NCBI GenBank assembly: GCA_900759565.1
Contig: CAAEVV010000064.1
Coordinates: 1-64,000 of the forward strand
Reading direction: 5' to 3'
Source of the DNA: an uncultured Collinsella sp.
Lineage (GTDB): Bacteria; Actinomycetota; Coriobacteriia; Coriobacteriales; Coriobacteriaceae
Length of the DNA stretch: 64,000 nucleotides
In this document: positions 24,901 through 31,655 of the stretch, piece after piece
Position numbering within the stretch: position 1 is the stretch's first letter
Layout of the letters: every line of letters begins with the position of its first letter
Made by a program: the position numbers and the translations under genes
The notes under the pieces: generated by a model
Seen by the model: the letters and a program-made list of their open reading frames with translations, nothing else
What the model was told of the DNA's origin: nothing
Databases searched by the model: none

Positions 24901-27900
24901 GGTCAGGACCTTGTTCGCGGTAATCTGGTCGGTGACGCTCGTCTCGACAGGCGTCACGTTATAGGTATTGGTGAACGTAAATGCCACATCGCCGTCCGGC
25001 TTGTGGGATACTTTCAGATTGCCCTTGCCGTCATCAGTCACGGTGAAGGAAACCTCGCGCGACAGCTTGGCGTCGTTGGTCACGCCAGCGACCTCGCCGG
25101 ACTCGGTCACGGTGTAGGTAAAGGTGTGCTCGCGCTTCTCGGGCTTCTCGCCCAGAGCCTTGTTAAGGTCGTCGAGCGTAAAGGTGATCTTGCCAAAGTC
25201 GACCTTGCCCTTGGCATGATTGGTCACGCTTGCGTTCGCGGGCATGGGTGCACCATCTTCACCGGTCACGGTAAAGGTGAACTTGCCGGCAATGTCAGCC
25301 GGGGTCAAGCCGTCGGCGACCTGCAGGTTCTTCTTGCCCACAAGTGATACCTCGGCAGCATTCGTGGTGTAGACGTTCTTGAACTCGATGCTCTTGACGT
25401 CCTTGGCGTCCTTCAGCTCGTGCGTGGCAACCAGCTGGCCCTTGCCGTTATCGGCGATGGTCGTCACGATGGTGTAGACCGCGTCATCGTAGTCAATACC
25501 GCCGGCGTTGCCCTTAACCTCATGCAGCTTGTAGGTGTGCTGGCCGATCTCGGTGTACTTGATGGCACTGAACGTCACCATGCCGTCGGCGGCGTTCTTA
25601 ACGGTCTCGATAAGCTCAGAGTCCTCACCCTTAATCTCGCGCAGCTCAAAGCTGAACTCACCGGCCGTAAGGTCGCGCCCGGTCAGAGACTTGGTCACGT
25701 CAATCTTGTCGGTAACGCTGGACTCAACAGGCTCCGCAGTGTAGACGTTCTTGAACTCGGTCTCGTCGGCTTCGCTCCAAGTCACCTTCACAGCGGCGCT
25801 GAGCTCGCCCCTCTTGTTGGGCGTTACCGTCACGGTGACCTCCGCGACGTTCTTGCTGTAGGCAATGCCGTCAACCGTGGTCCCGGCGTTCTTTTCGCTG
25901 ACCCTGTAGACGTACGTGCCAGGCTCGGTGTATTTGATCGTGCCGAAGTCGATGACAGCCTTACCCTTGTCGTCCAGATCGTCCTTGGTCACAGACGCGG
26001 TCACGGGCGCTGTCGCGGACTCGGGTATCGGGGCACCGTTCTCGGACGTCAGCCCAAACTCAAACGTGTCCTCCTTCGTCCAGTCGCGGCCCTCGAGCAC
26101 CTTGGTCAGACCAAAGCTAGCCTTGGTGTCCACCGTTGCCGGCGTCACGTTAAAGCTGATCTTGCCGTTGTTGCCCAGGTAGGAATTGACATGCGTCGCG
26201 GTCGCCTTGGCGGACACGTTGTTCCACTTGGGGTTGAGAACGTCGGTCGCGGTACCAGTGTTGTTGCCGCCCACGCTCTTCTTGGTGGTATGGAGTTCGT
26301 CGATAAAGGCCAGACGCGCGGTTCCCACGCTAAACGAAAGGTTGCCGTCCTCGTCGGCAACAATAGCGCCGTCAAACTTCGCAGCGTCGCCGCCGATAAA
26401 CTCGATGACGGCAGAGGCGGGCTTGGCCTCGCCGTTTTCGCCCTGCTCCTCAAACTCATCCTTGTAGTAATAGGTGCCGGTTTCTGCCAGTGAATTCTTT
26501 GCAGGCTGTGTGCAGTCCTTGTCCGTGTAAATGGGAGTCTGCTTCTGGAAGTAGTAGTAGCGGTTGGTGTCGGCCGGCTCAAAGGTCGCAACCGTATCGC
26601 CCAACGCGCCGGTCTCCCACTTATTCGCGTAGAAGTTAACGGTCTTGGTGCCGTCATCGGCGACAGTCGTATTGCTCTCGATGTAGTCCTTGAGTCCCGT
26701 GACCTTCTCAGGCGTAAACAGGTTATCGAGTGCGTCCTTCTTCACGCTCGAGGCATACTTCACCTGAATGGGCTTAACGTTGTCGACCGAAAGCTTGCCG
26801 TCTACGGTCTTAAAGTGGCTCAGTGGAATCAACGACGCAGGAATGTTAACCGTTACGATATCGCCCTTCCGGGGATTGTCATCGCCAGCACGCTGCACGG
26901 TGATGAGCAGGTCTTTTGCCTTGCCGGCGAACTCGTAGGTGTCGGTATTGGTTTCTTTGTTGACCGTCTTGCTCGCCTCGGTAAACGGCGTGCCGTTGAT
27001 GACGACTTCGGTAAATCCGTCGACCTGCATAAAGTCGCCCAGCTCGTCGGTAAACGTGATGTAGCCGGACTTGGTCTCGTCGTAGCCCTTATGGATTTCG
27101 GTCGGATAAGGCGGCTCCGATGTGATGGCCTGAGAGATGTCATCGAAGACCTTCTTGAGCTCTTCGGCATTGGTCGCCGACTTATAGTAGTCGGAGTTTT
27201 CCGCACGCGTGCCGTGAGCGTTCCATGCCGTGGCATTGGGATAGTTGCTCGAAACGGCCTGCATGAACTTGTTTTCTTGGCTTGTATTCGAATCTTGGAT
27301 ACTGGCGCTGGGGTTCGCACCGTCAAAGATGCCGATGGTATAGACGGCAGCCTTGCTGTCCTTCATATTCTTGGCAGCCGTCACAGCATCGTTGGCGACG
27401 CCAGGGTCAAACTTGTCAACTTTCGTTGGCGTGCCGTCGGTAAAGAACACAACAATCTTCTTGGCGTCCGCGCGACCAGAAGTGATGCCCTCGGCCAGTT
27501 CTAGACCATAGTCGGCACGCGTGGCGCCGGCAGGCTTAATAGCCTTAATTGTTTTCTTAAGATCAGTCACGCCGGGGCCGGAGCAATCGGTCAGGCCCGA
27601 CATCACCTGCGAGTAGTTGTAGGTGTAGCCGTCAGCGCGATAGGTATCATTACCGACCTTTTTGGTCGTATCTCCCGAAAACTTAACGATAGCAACCTTA
27701 TGTTGCCTATCCACGCCCTCGATACCCTCGTTTTGCTTGGCAATAGTATCGATAAAGCTATAGGCAGCGTTCTTCAGAGCTGTAATGCGCTTAGTGTTGT
27801 CGGTATCGCCCATAGCGCGATCCATTGAGCCAGAAGCATCCAGCACCATCACGATGTCGAGCGGCGTGGTAACCGTCACGGTTGAATTAGACGTCGAGGA

Positions 27901-28200
27901 CATGGCCGAAAGTGTAGTCAGAAAATCCGACTCTTCGTTTTCCTCGGTTGCCTTGACCGTCTTGTCGGTCCAGATTCGGCCGACGTTTTGGGTCGTTACC
28001 TTATTGCCACCGTGGCCTGCCGCCCAGATTTCCCAGCGACCGCTGGTATCGGGGTCGACAACCTTTCCGGCCATTGTCGGTCCGTCCATTCCGGTGCTGG
28101 ACCTGGCGTTGGCCTCGGGCAGTATGGCAAATGCTGCAGCCGGCAACACCAGCACTACGGCCAGTATCACCGCCAAGAGACCCCTCGTGTACTTACTCAT
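21910..28200 (-). CDS. Giant LPxTG adhesin: vWA domain plus about ten pilin-isopeptide repeats
   Basis: This 2096-residue surface protein has a signal peptide (1-32), a von Willebrand A domain (about 113-360) with the MIDAS motif DASGS (121-125), and a linker domain. Ten modules of roughly 100-150 residues follow, of the FctA/Spy0128 pilin-isopeptide type. Each opens with a K-x-L-x-G-R or KKLQVA-like strand and closes with F-x-N-x-Y, the Lys and Asn expected to form an intramolecular isopeptide bond. One late module carries an acidic insert of about 45 residues (Asp/Glu/Ala). The C-terminus has a Pro-rich spacer, LPTTG, a hydrophobic span and RKR, so a sortase anchors it to peptidoglycan; no sortase gene is in this window. 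It resembles tip or ancillary pilins. GGGAGA lies 5 nt before the ATG. Confidence 0.92.
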   Translation of the reverse strand: MSKYTRGLLAVILAVVLVLPAAAFAILPEANARSSTGMDGPTMAGKVVDPDTSGRWEIWAAGHGGNKVTTQNVGRIWTDKTVKATEENEESDFLTTLSAMSSTSNSTVTVTTPLDIVMVLDASGSMDRAMGDTDNTKRITALKNAAYSFIDTIAKQNEGIEGVDRQHKVAIVKFSGDTTKKVGNDTYRADGYTYNYSQVMSGLTDCSGPGVTDLKKTIKAIKPAGATRADYGLELAEGITSGRADAKKIVVFFTDGTPTKVDKFDPGVANDAVTAAKNMKDSKAAVYTIGIFDGANPSASIQDSNTSQENKFMQAVSSNYPNATAWNAHGTRAENSDYYKSATNAEELKKVFDDISQAITSEPPYPTEIHKGYDETKSGYITFTDELGDFMQVDGFTEVVINGTPFTEASKTVNKETNTDTYEFAGKAKDLLITVQRAGDDNPRKGDIVTVNIPASLIPLSHFKTVDGKLSVDNVKPIQVKYASSVKKDALDNLFTPEKVTGLKDYIESNTTVADDGTKTVNFYANKWETGALGDTVATFEPADTNRYYYFQKQTPIYTDKDCTQPAKNSLAETGTYYYKDEFEEQGENGEAKPASAVIEFIGGDAAKFDGAIVADEDGNLSFSVGTARLAFIDELHTTKKSVGGNNTGTATDVLNPKWNNVSAKATATHVNSYLGNNGKISFNVTPATVDTKASFGLTKVLEGRDWTKEDTFEFGLTSENGAPIPESATAPVTASVTKDDLDDKGKAVIDFGTIKYTEPGTYVYRVSEKNAGTTVDGIAYSKNVAEVTVTVTPNKRGELSAAVKVTWSEADETEFKNVYTAEPVESSVTDKIDVTKSLTGRDLTAGEFSFELREIKGEDSELIETVKNAADGMVTFSAIKYTEIGQHTYKLHEVKGNAGGIDYDDAVYTIVTTIADNGKGQLVATHELKDAKDVKSIEFKNVYTTNAAEVSLVGKKNLQVADGLTPADIAGKFTFTVTGEDGAPMPANASVTNHAKGKVDFGKITFTLDDLNKALGEKPEKREHTFTYTVTESGEVAGVTNDAKLSREVSFTVTDDGKGNLKVSHKPDGDVAFTFTNTYNVTPVETSVTDQITANKVLTGRELAAGEFSFELVEGDKVVAKGTNAADGTIAMDKTIYDKPGEHTYTLREVNGGTISKGITYGDAKYTIETTITDKGDGTLKAEHVLKDAKTATFKNTYSVTPTDADLDFDLSKAIDGREWTDGDEFSFTITAPDGAPLPDPATVTVSKHDAKDGIAAIKFGKIRYTAAGTYKYEIRENAGNTVGMTYDSHVATAEVTVTEDGDGNLTANVTKKENGRFTNTYRTELNYTAAGGLWLSKYLDGRPMTEGQFTFTVTPADDASARALGLLPGANSFKSPEAAEATVGLIDILAGHEVKFTQADAGKTFKYTVAEKNDGQPGYTYDDAVRTVTIAIADDTAGTLTATTTVSGGPEGTHETVHKSGENKVEKALVPFHNSYSATTNTPGGTAAQVVATKTLTGRPMADGEFWFGIAYQGELVAYENLKPNIGGHVSFDTLHYDTKMLANLEAAGLAYRTDKDGKLAWTINYTAYEDLFGLPNGVSATTWSFGFKVIVVDNGDGTLTATVDYGGVEPLFENVYGADAVDAALTGTKKLQVAEGLTPADITGKFTFTVTADEAGAPMPERTTVTNDAAGNVDFGKIHFTLEDLNRALGVTDDATDKAEADEADDVDADEAEADEADPAADANVDESEPAAPTAPRSHTFAYTVTETGSAPGVTNDANATRKVSYTVTDDGAGHLSVVRNGDDGAAFTFINTYSVTPTDSSVTDQVKTVKRLTGRDLAAGEFTFDLLEDGVVVASGTNDANGTVTLSPIRYEAPGTHTYTLREACPNALGLYKGVTYDGTTYTVVATVSDNGDGTLAVTHKLEGTTESAGFTNKYHAMPTQVSIGAIKVLEGRELKKDEFSFKLVGEGIESTVTNDADGKISFDKFEYDKPGTHVYTISEVKGDEAGMTYDKSVFTVTVNVVDDGEGNLKANVAFTKGDKSVEGIVFNNTYKKPETPVPTPDPGTPKTVTNIVKTVKGFLPTTGDQQVAALLMAFVIAMAGVGALVWGIRKR

Positions 28201-28301
28201 CGCGTCTCCCTTCTCGCAGGCTCAGACCTTGCATCAGCCTAAAGTTACGGAATAAGACGCAATTAGGGCAGGTGACACATGTTCCAGATTCGGTTTTGGG
28301 C

Positions 28302-28333
28302 GTGAGACAAATGTCTCACCAAAGTTGAGACAC
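28302..28333. promoter_or_regulatory. Operator-like palindrome upstream of the adhesin gene
   Basis: GTGAGACAAATGTCTCAC (28302-28319) has perfect 8-bp arms, GTGAGACA/TGTCTCAC. A third half-site, TTGAGACAC, follows at 28325-28333. It lies about 100 bp before the adhesin ATG, where a regulator would act. Confidence 0.5.
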
Positions 28334-28426
28334 GAGCGTTTTCGCAGGAAAACGGGTGCGACTCGGAGCCAACAGGTCAAAATGATCCGTTTTCCTCCGT
28401 CCCCGGGGGATCAGTTGGTAACACTC

Positions 28427-28586
28427 GCCACGAAATCGGGCCATCTACTACGTTTGACTCGATACCCCCGACCATAGCCGCTTTTCATGAAAAACCGCAA
28501 GCGTTCTACCTGCGGTTTTCATTTCGCATTACTTGACGTGGTCGAGGGCTGCCGCCTAAACGTAGTAGATAGGCCCATTTCGTGGC
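28427..28586. repeat. Long palindromic element E3 (type B)
   Basis: Arms 28427-28455 and 28558-28586 share the E2 arm words CCACGAAAT and ATCTACTACGTTT, with a few mismatches in the middle. The core hairpin word GCGTTCTACCTGCGGTTTT is as in E2 and in the same orientation. AAAATGATCCGTTTT precedes it at 28379-28393. Confidence 0.85.
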
Positions 28587-28679
28587 AGACGGGTCACGCG
28601 GCAGCCCTCGTGAGGCAAAAATGATCCGTTTCCCTCTGTCCACGGGAGATCAAGGGCTGCTACGGATATGGTGCTATTT

Positions 28680-28833
28680 CAAAACTATGCCGGATTACGG
28701 GGCTAAAGTCGGAGTCCTCATCCATACAGCCTTTTTTTGAAAAACGGCAAGCAGTCTACCTGCGGTTTTGTTTTTGGGATTTTCTGTATGGTCGGAGGTT
28801 CGCTATCCAGCCCCGTAATCCGGCATAGTTTTG
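28680..28833. repeat. Long palindromic element E4 (type A)
   Basis: Arms 28680-28704 and 28809-28833 are perfect over 25 bp (left arm CAAAACTATGCCGGATTACG). The core word is TCTACCTGCGGTTTTG. A leader AAAATGATCCGTTT lies at 28618-28631. It is the type A partner of E1, with the core word in the opposite orientation. Confidence 0.85.
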
Positions 28834-28864
28834 TTCGCGACGGCACAACCGCGCGTTTAAGCGC

Positions 28865-28898
28865 GGGGCCGGTGGGGCATTTTTGCCCCACCGGCCCC
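28865..28898 (-). terminator. Terminator of the hydrogenase operon
   Basis: A 15-bp perfect stem, GGGGCCGGTGGGGCA/TGCCCCACCGGCCCC, lies 11 bp past the stop of the last hydrogenase gene. Confidence 0.8.
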
Positions 28899-28908
28899 TA
28901 TTCCAGCG

Positions 28909-29250
28909 CTATTCCGGCTTGGTTTCTACTGTGGGAGTCTTGTCCGCTGCGACTGGGGTGCGGGCGGTGTCCATAGTCAGGCAGTGCTTGGGGCAGCTCT
29001 CGATGCACTCACCGCACACCACGCAGGCATACGGGTCGATCGACCACGTTCCACCCTTGCGATCGACCGCGAGCGCGCCCGCCGGGCAGCGACGCGCGCA
29101 CATGCCGCAGCAAATGCACACGTCCATGTCGTTAACGATATGTCCGCGCAAGCGCTCGGGTACCGCGAGCTTCTCCTGCGGATAGCACACCGTTACCGGC
29201 TGCTTGACCATAGAACCCAAGGCCGTCTTGGCAAATGTCAGTAAACTCAT
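28909..29250 (-). CDS. echF: Ech-type hydrogenase subunit F, two-cluster ferredoxin
   Basis: This 113-residue NuoI-like electron-transfer subunit has two [4Fe-4S] motifs, CICCGMCARRC and CVVCGECIESC, separated by a short linker. It is the last gene of the operon, 7 bp after the large subunit. It passes electrons between a soluble ferredoxin and the NuoB-like subunit. The C-terminus is a short unstructured tail. Confidence 0.88.
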   Translation of the reverse strand: MSLLTFAKTALGSMVKQPVTVCYPQEKLAVPERLRGHIVNDMDVCICCGMCARRCPAGALAVDRKGGTWSIDPYACVVCGECIESCPKHCLTMDTARTPVAADKTPTVETKPE

Positions 29251-29257
29251 GCCGCGC

Positions 29258-30346
29258 CTACCTTTCCGTGCAGCTAATGCAGGGGTCGATGGTCAGGATA
29301 ATCATGGGCACGTTGGCAAGGAGCACGCCCTGCAGCGCATGCGTCAGACCCGCCAGGTTTTGCGACGTTGGCGTGCGCACGCGGAAACGGTCCAGATTCT
29401 TGGTGCCGTTGCCACGCACATAGTAATACGCCTCGCCGCGCGGCTGCTCAATCACAACCTCGCCGCGCGCGCCGTCGGCCGGCGTAAGCTTGGTACGCCC
29501 GCCGATGCCGTCGTGCGGAATCTTGCCGACAAGCTCCTTGATGATGTCCATGGCCTGCGTGACCTCGGCGCAACGCACCCGGCAGCGGGCATAGCAGTCG
29601 CCATCGGCGGCAACGATAGGCTCAAACGCGGCCAGGTCCGCATAGGCGCCGTCGCCAAACATGCGCACGTCGTAATCCACGCCCGAGGCGCGCCCGAACG
29701 GACCGACCATCGAAAGCTCCAGCGCGTCTTTCTTGCTGATCACGCCCACGCCATGCAGGCGCTCGCCGCAGCTGTCGTCATCCAAAAACGTATGCACCAG
29801 GGCCTCGTAGTCGGGACGCATGGCGTCAAGCGTCTGGACAATACCCGCCAGCTCGGAGTCCCCGATATCGTGCTTAAGGCCGCCGATCTCGTTAATCGAC
29901 AGAATCACGCGGCCGCCGCAAGTGCTCTCAAAAATCTTGAGAATCTGCTCGCGCAGGGTCCACGAACGATAGAACAGTGCCTCGAAGCCAAAGGCATCGG
30001 CGAGCAGGCCCAGCCACAGCAGATGCGAGTGAATGCGCGAAAGCTCATGCAGAATGGTGCGGATATACTGCACGCGGCCGGGCACCTCGATGTCGAGCAT
30101 GCGCTCGCAGGCGCTGGCATAGCCGCAGCTGTGGCCCACGGCGCAGATGCCGCAGATGCGCTCGGCGATGTAGCCAAACTGATGCATGTCGCGTTTTTCG
30201 GTGAGCTTCTCGAGTCCGCGGTGCACAAAGCCGATCTGCGGAATTGCTTCGATGACGCGGTCGTCCTCGATCACCAGGTCCAAATGAAGCGGCTCGGGCA
30301 GCACCGGGTGCTGCGGGCCAAACGGAATTACGGAGCGATGTGCCAT
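29258..30346 (-). CDS. echE: Ech-type [NiFe] hydrogenase large subunit (NuoD-like)
   Basis: This 362-residue catalytic subunit keeps all four nickel-binding cysteines: RICGICAVGH (C65, C68) and DPCISC (C356, C359). That identifies a hydrogenase and not a complex I NuoD. The protein ends at the Arg of DPCISCTER, the position after which maturation proteases cut other [NiFe] large subunits, so it carries no C-terminal extension to remove. The start at 30346 follows the previous stop by 5 bp. The Hyp maturation genes are not in the window. Confidence 0.92.
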   Translation of the reverse strand: MAHRSVIPFGPQHPVLPEPLHLDLVIEDDRVIEAIPQIGFVHRGLEKLTEKRDMHQFGYIAERICGICAVGHSCGYASACERMLDIEVPGRVQYIRTILHELSRIHSHLLWLGLLADAFGFEALFYRSWTLREQILKIFESTCGGRVILSINEIGGLKHDIGDSELAGIVQTLDAMRPDYEALVHTFLDDDSCGERLHGVGVISKKDALELSMVGPFGRASGVDYDVRMFGDGAYADLAAFEPIVAADGDCYARCRVRCAEVTQAMDIIKELVGKIPHDGIGGRTKLTPADGARGEVVIEQPRGEAYYYVRGNGTKNLDRFRVRTPTSQNLAGLTHALQGVLLANVPMIILTIDPCISCTER

Positions 30347-30351
30347 GGACC

Positions 30352-31068
30352 TTACGCCTCCTTTTTCTGCTTGTCGCGGGCGGCCTTGGCGGCAAGCGCC
30401 GCGCGGACCTTGGCCGCTTTCTCGGGATCCATGGCGGCGAGCTTTGCCTCCATCTCGGCAGCCTTGAGCGCGGCCTTCGCAGCAGCTTCATCGTGCCGAG
30501 CATCGGAGCCGGCAGCCGCAGCGGGCTGAGCAGCGGCGCCCGCGGCGTCGCCGGCGCTCGCAGCACCCTCCCCTGCAGCAGCCGCAGCGGCGGCGGCCTT
30601 CTCGGCGGCAGCCTTGCGCGCCTTGGCCTCAGCAGCGGCACGCACCTTCATGGCCTTCTCGCGCGCGGCCTTCACCTCGGGCGTGATAACGCTCATGGGC
30701 TCAGCAGTCGAGACCTGGTAGAAAAAGCCCTTAAAGTCGATCTGCATGTCGGTGATGGCAAGCCCAAACAGGTCGTGAGCTTCGTTCTCAAACGGAAATA
30801 CCGCCGGATAATACGAGCTGATGGACGGAATCTCCTGGTACTGATCAATTCCCTCAACCACCAGGTTCTCGATCGCATAGCTGCCGTCCTGCGCAATATG
30901 CTCCTGAGCAGCTCGAACGTTGATAAACGTATAGACCAAGCGATACGTGCCGTCGTCGACGTTGCGCTCGGCGTGCATTTGCACAAAGCGCGCGCCGACG
31001 CCCTTGAGCGCCTGAACATGCGGCAGGAGCTCGTCGATCCCGACGATGGTATAGATAGCCTTTTGCAT
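30352..31068 (-). CDS. echD: Ech-type hydrogenase subunit D (NuoC-like) with Ala-rich extension
   Basis: In this 238-residue protein, residues about 1-125 match the NuoC/HycE N-terminal fold, including the ...FPFENEAHDLFGL motif region. The C-terminal 100 residues are Ala/Lys/Glu-rich, low-complexity and probably helical; I do not know this from classical Ech. The ATG shares one base with the upstream stop (TAATG), so translation is coupled. Confidence 0.87.
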   Translation of the reverse strand: MQKAIYTIVGIDELLPHVQALKGVGARFVQMHAERNVDDGTYRLVYTFINVRAAQEHIAQDGSYAIENLVVEGIDQYQEIPSISSYYPAVFPFENEAHDLFGLAITDMQIDFKGFFYQVSTAEPMSVITPEVKAAREKAMKVRAAAEAKARKAAAEKAAAAAAAAGEGAASAGDAAGAAAQPAAAAGSDARHDEAAAKAALKAAEMEAKLAAMDPEKAAKVRAALAAKAARDKQKKEA

Positions 31069-31643
31069 TACTCGGCCTCCTTTGCAGCGACGGACGCAGC
31101 GGGCGTCCCAGCAGCCGTGCCGCCGGCCTCCGCAACAGCCACGAACCCGTCCTCGCCCAGCTCGACGCCACCGTCCCAGGTTGCGGCGCCGCCCACGGTA
31201 AGCGGATCGCCGCCAGCACGCATCACGGCCTCCTTCTGATCCAGGATGCCGCACGCCTCCACAATGGCATCGATCACGGTCTCGGGACGAATGGCGCACC
31301 CAGGCGCGTACACGTCCACGGGAATCGCGCGGTCCACGCCGCCGATCACGTTATAGGCATCGCGGAACACGCCGCCCGAACACGCGCAGATACCGCAGGC
31401 CACCACGCACTTGGGCTCGAGCATCTGGTTGTAGATCTGGCGCACGACAGGCAGGTTCTGGGCATTGACCGACCCCGTCACCAAAAAGATATCCGCATGC
31501 TTGGGGTTGCCGGTGTTGACCACGCCAAAGCGCTCCGCATCGAACAGCGGCGTGAGCGAGGCCAGCACCTCGATATCGCATCCGTTGCAGCTCGAGCCGT
31601 CATAATGAATAACCCACGGCGAGCGCGACATTTTATGATCCAT
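31068..31643 (-). CDS. echC: Ech-type hydrogenase small subunit (NuoB-like)
   Basis: This 191-residue protein carries the proximal [4Fe-4S] cluster. NuoB-family cysteines are present: SSCNGCDIE (C19, C22), the VACGICACSGG stretch and APGCAIRPE. The last 50 residues are an Ala/Gly-rich tail. It lies 12 bp after the membrane-subunit gene. The start may be M1 or the Met at codon 5. Confidence 0.9.
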   Translation of the reverse strand: MDHKMSRSPWVIHYDGSSCNGCDIEVLASLTPLFDAERFGVVNTGNPKHADIFLVTGSVNAQNLPVVRQIYNQMLEPKCVVACGICACSGGVFRDAYNVIGGVDRAIPVDVYAPGCAIRPETVIDAIVEACGILDQKEAVMRAGGDPLTVGGAATWDGGVELGEDGFVAVAEAGGTAAGTPAASVAAKEAE

Positions 31644-31655
31644 GGATGCCGCCTC

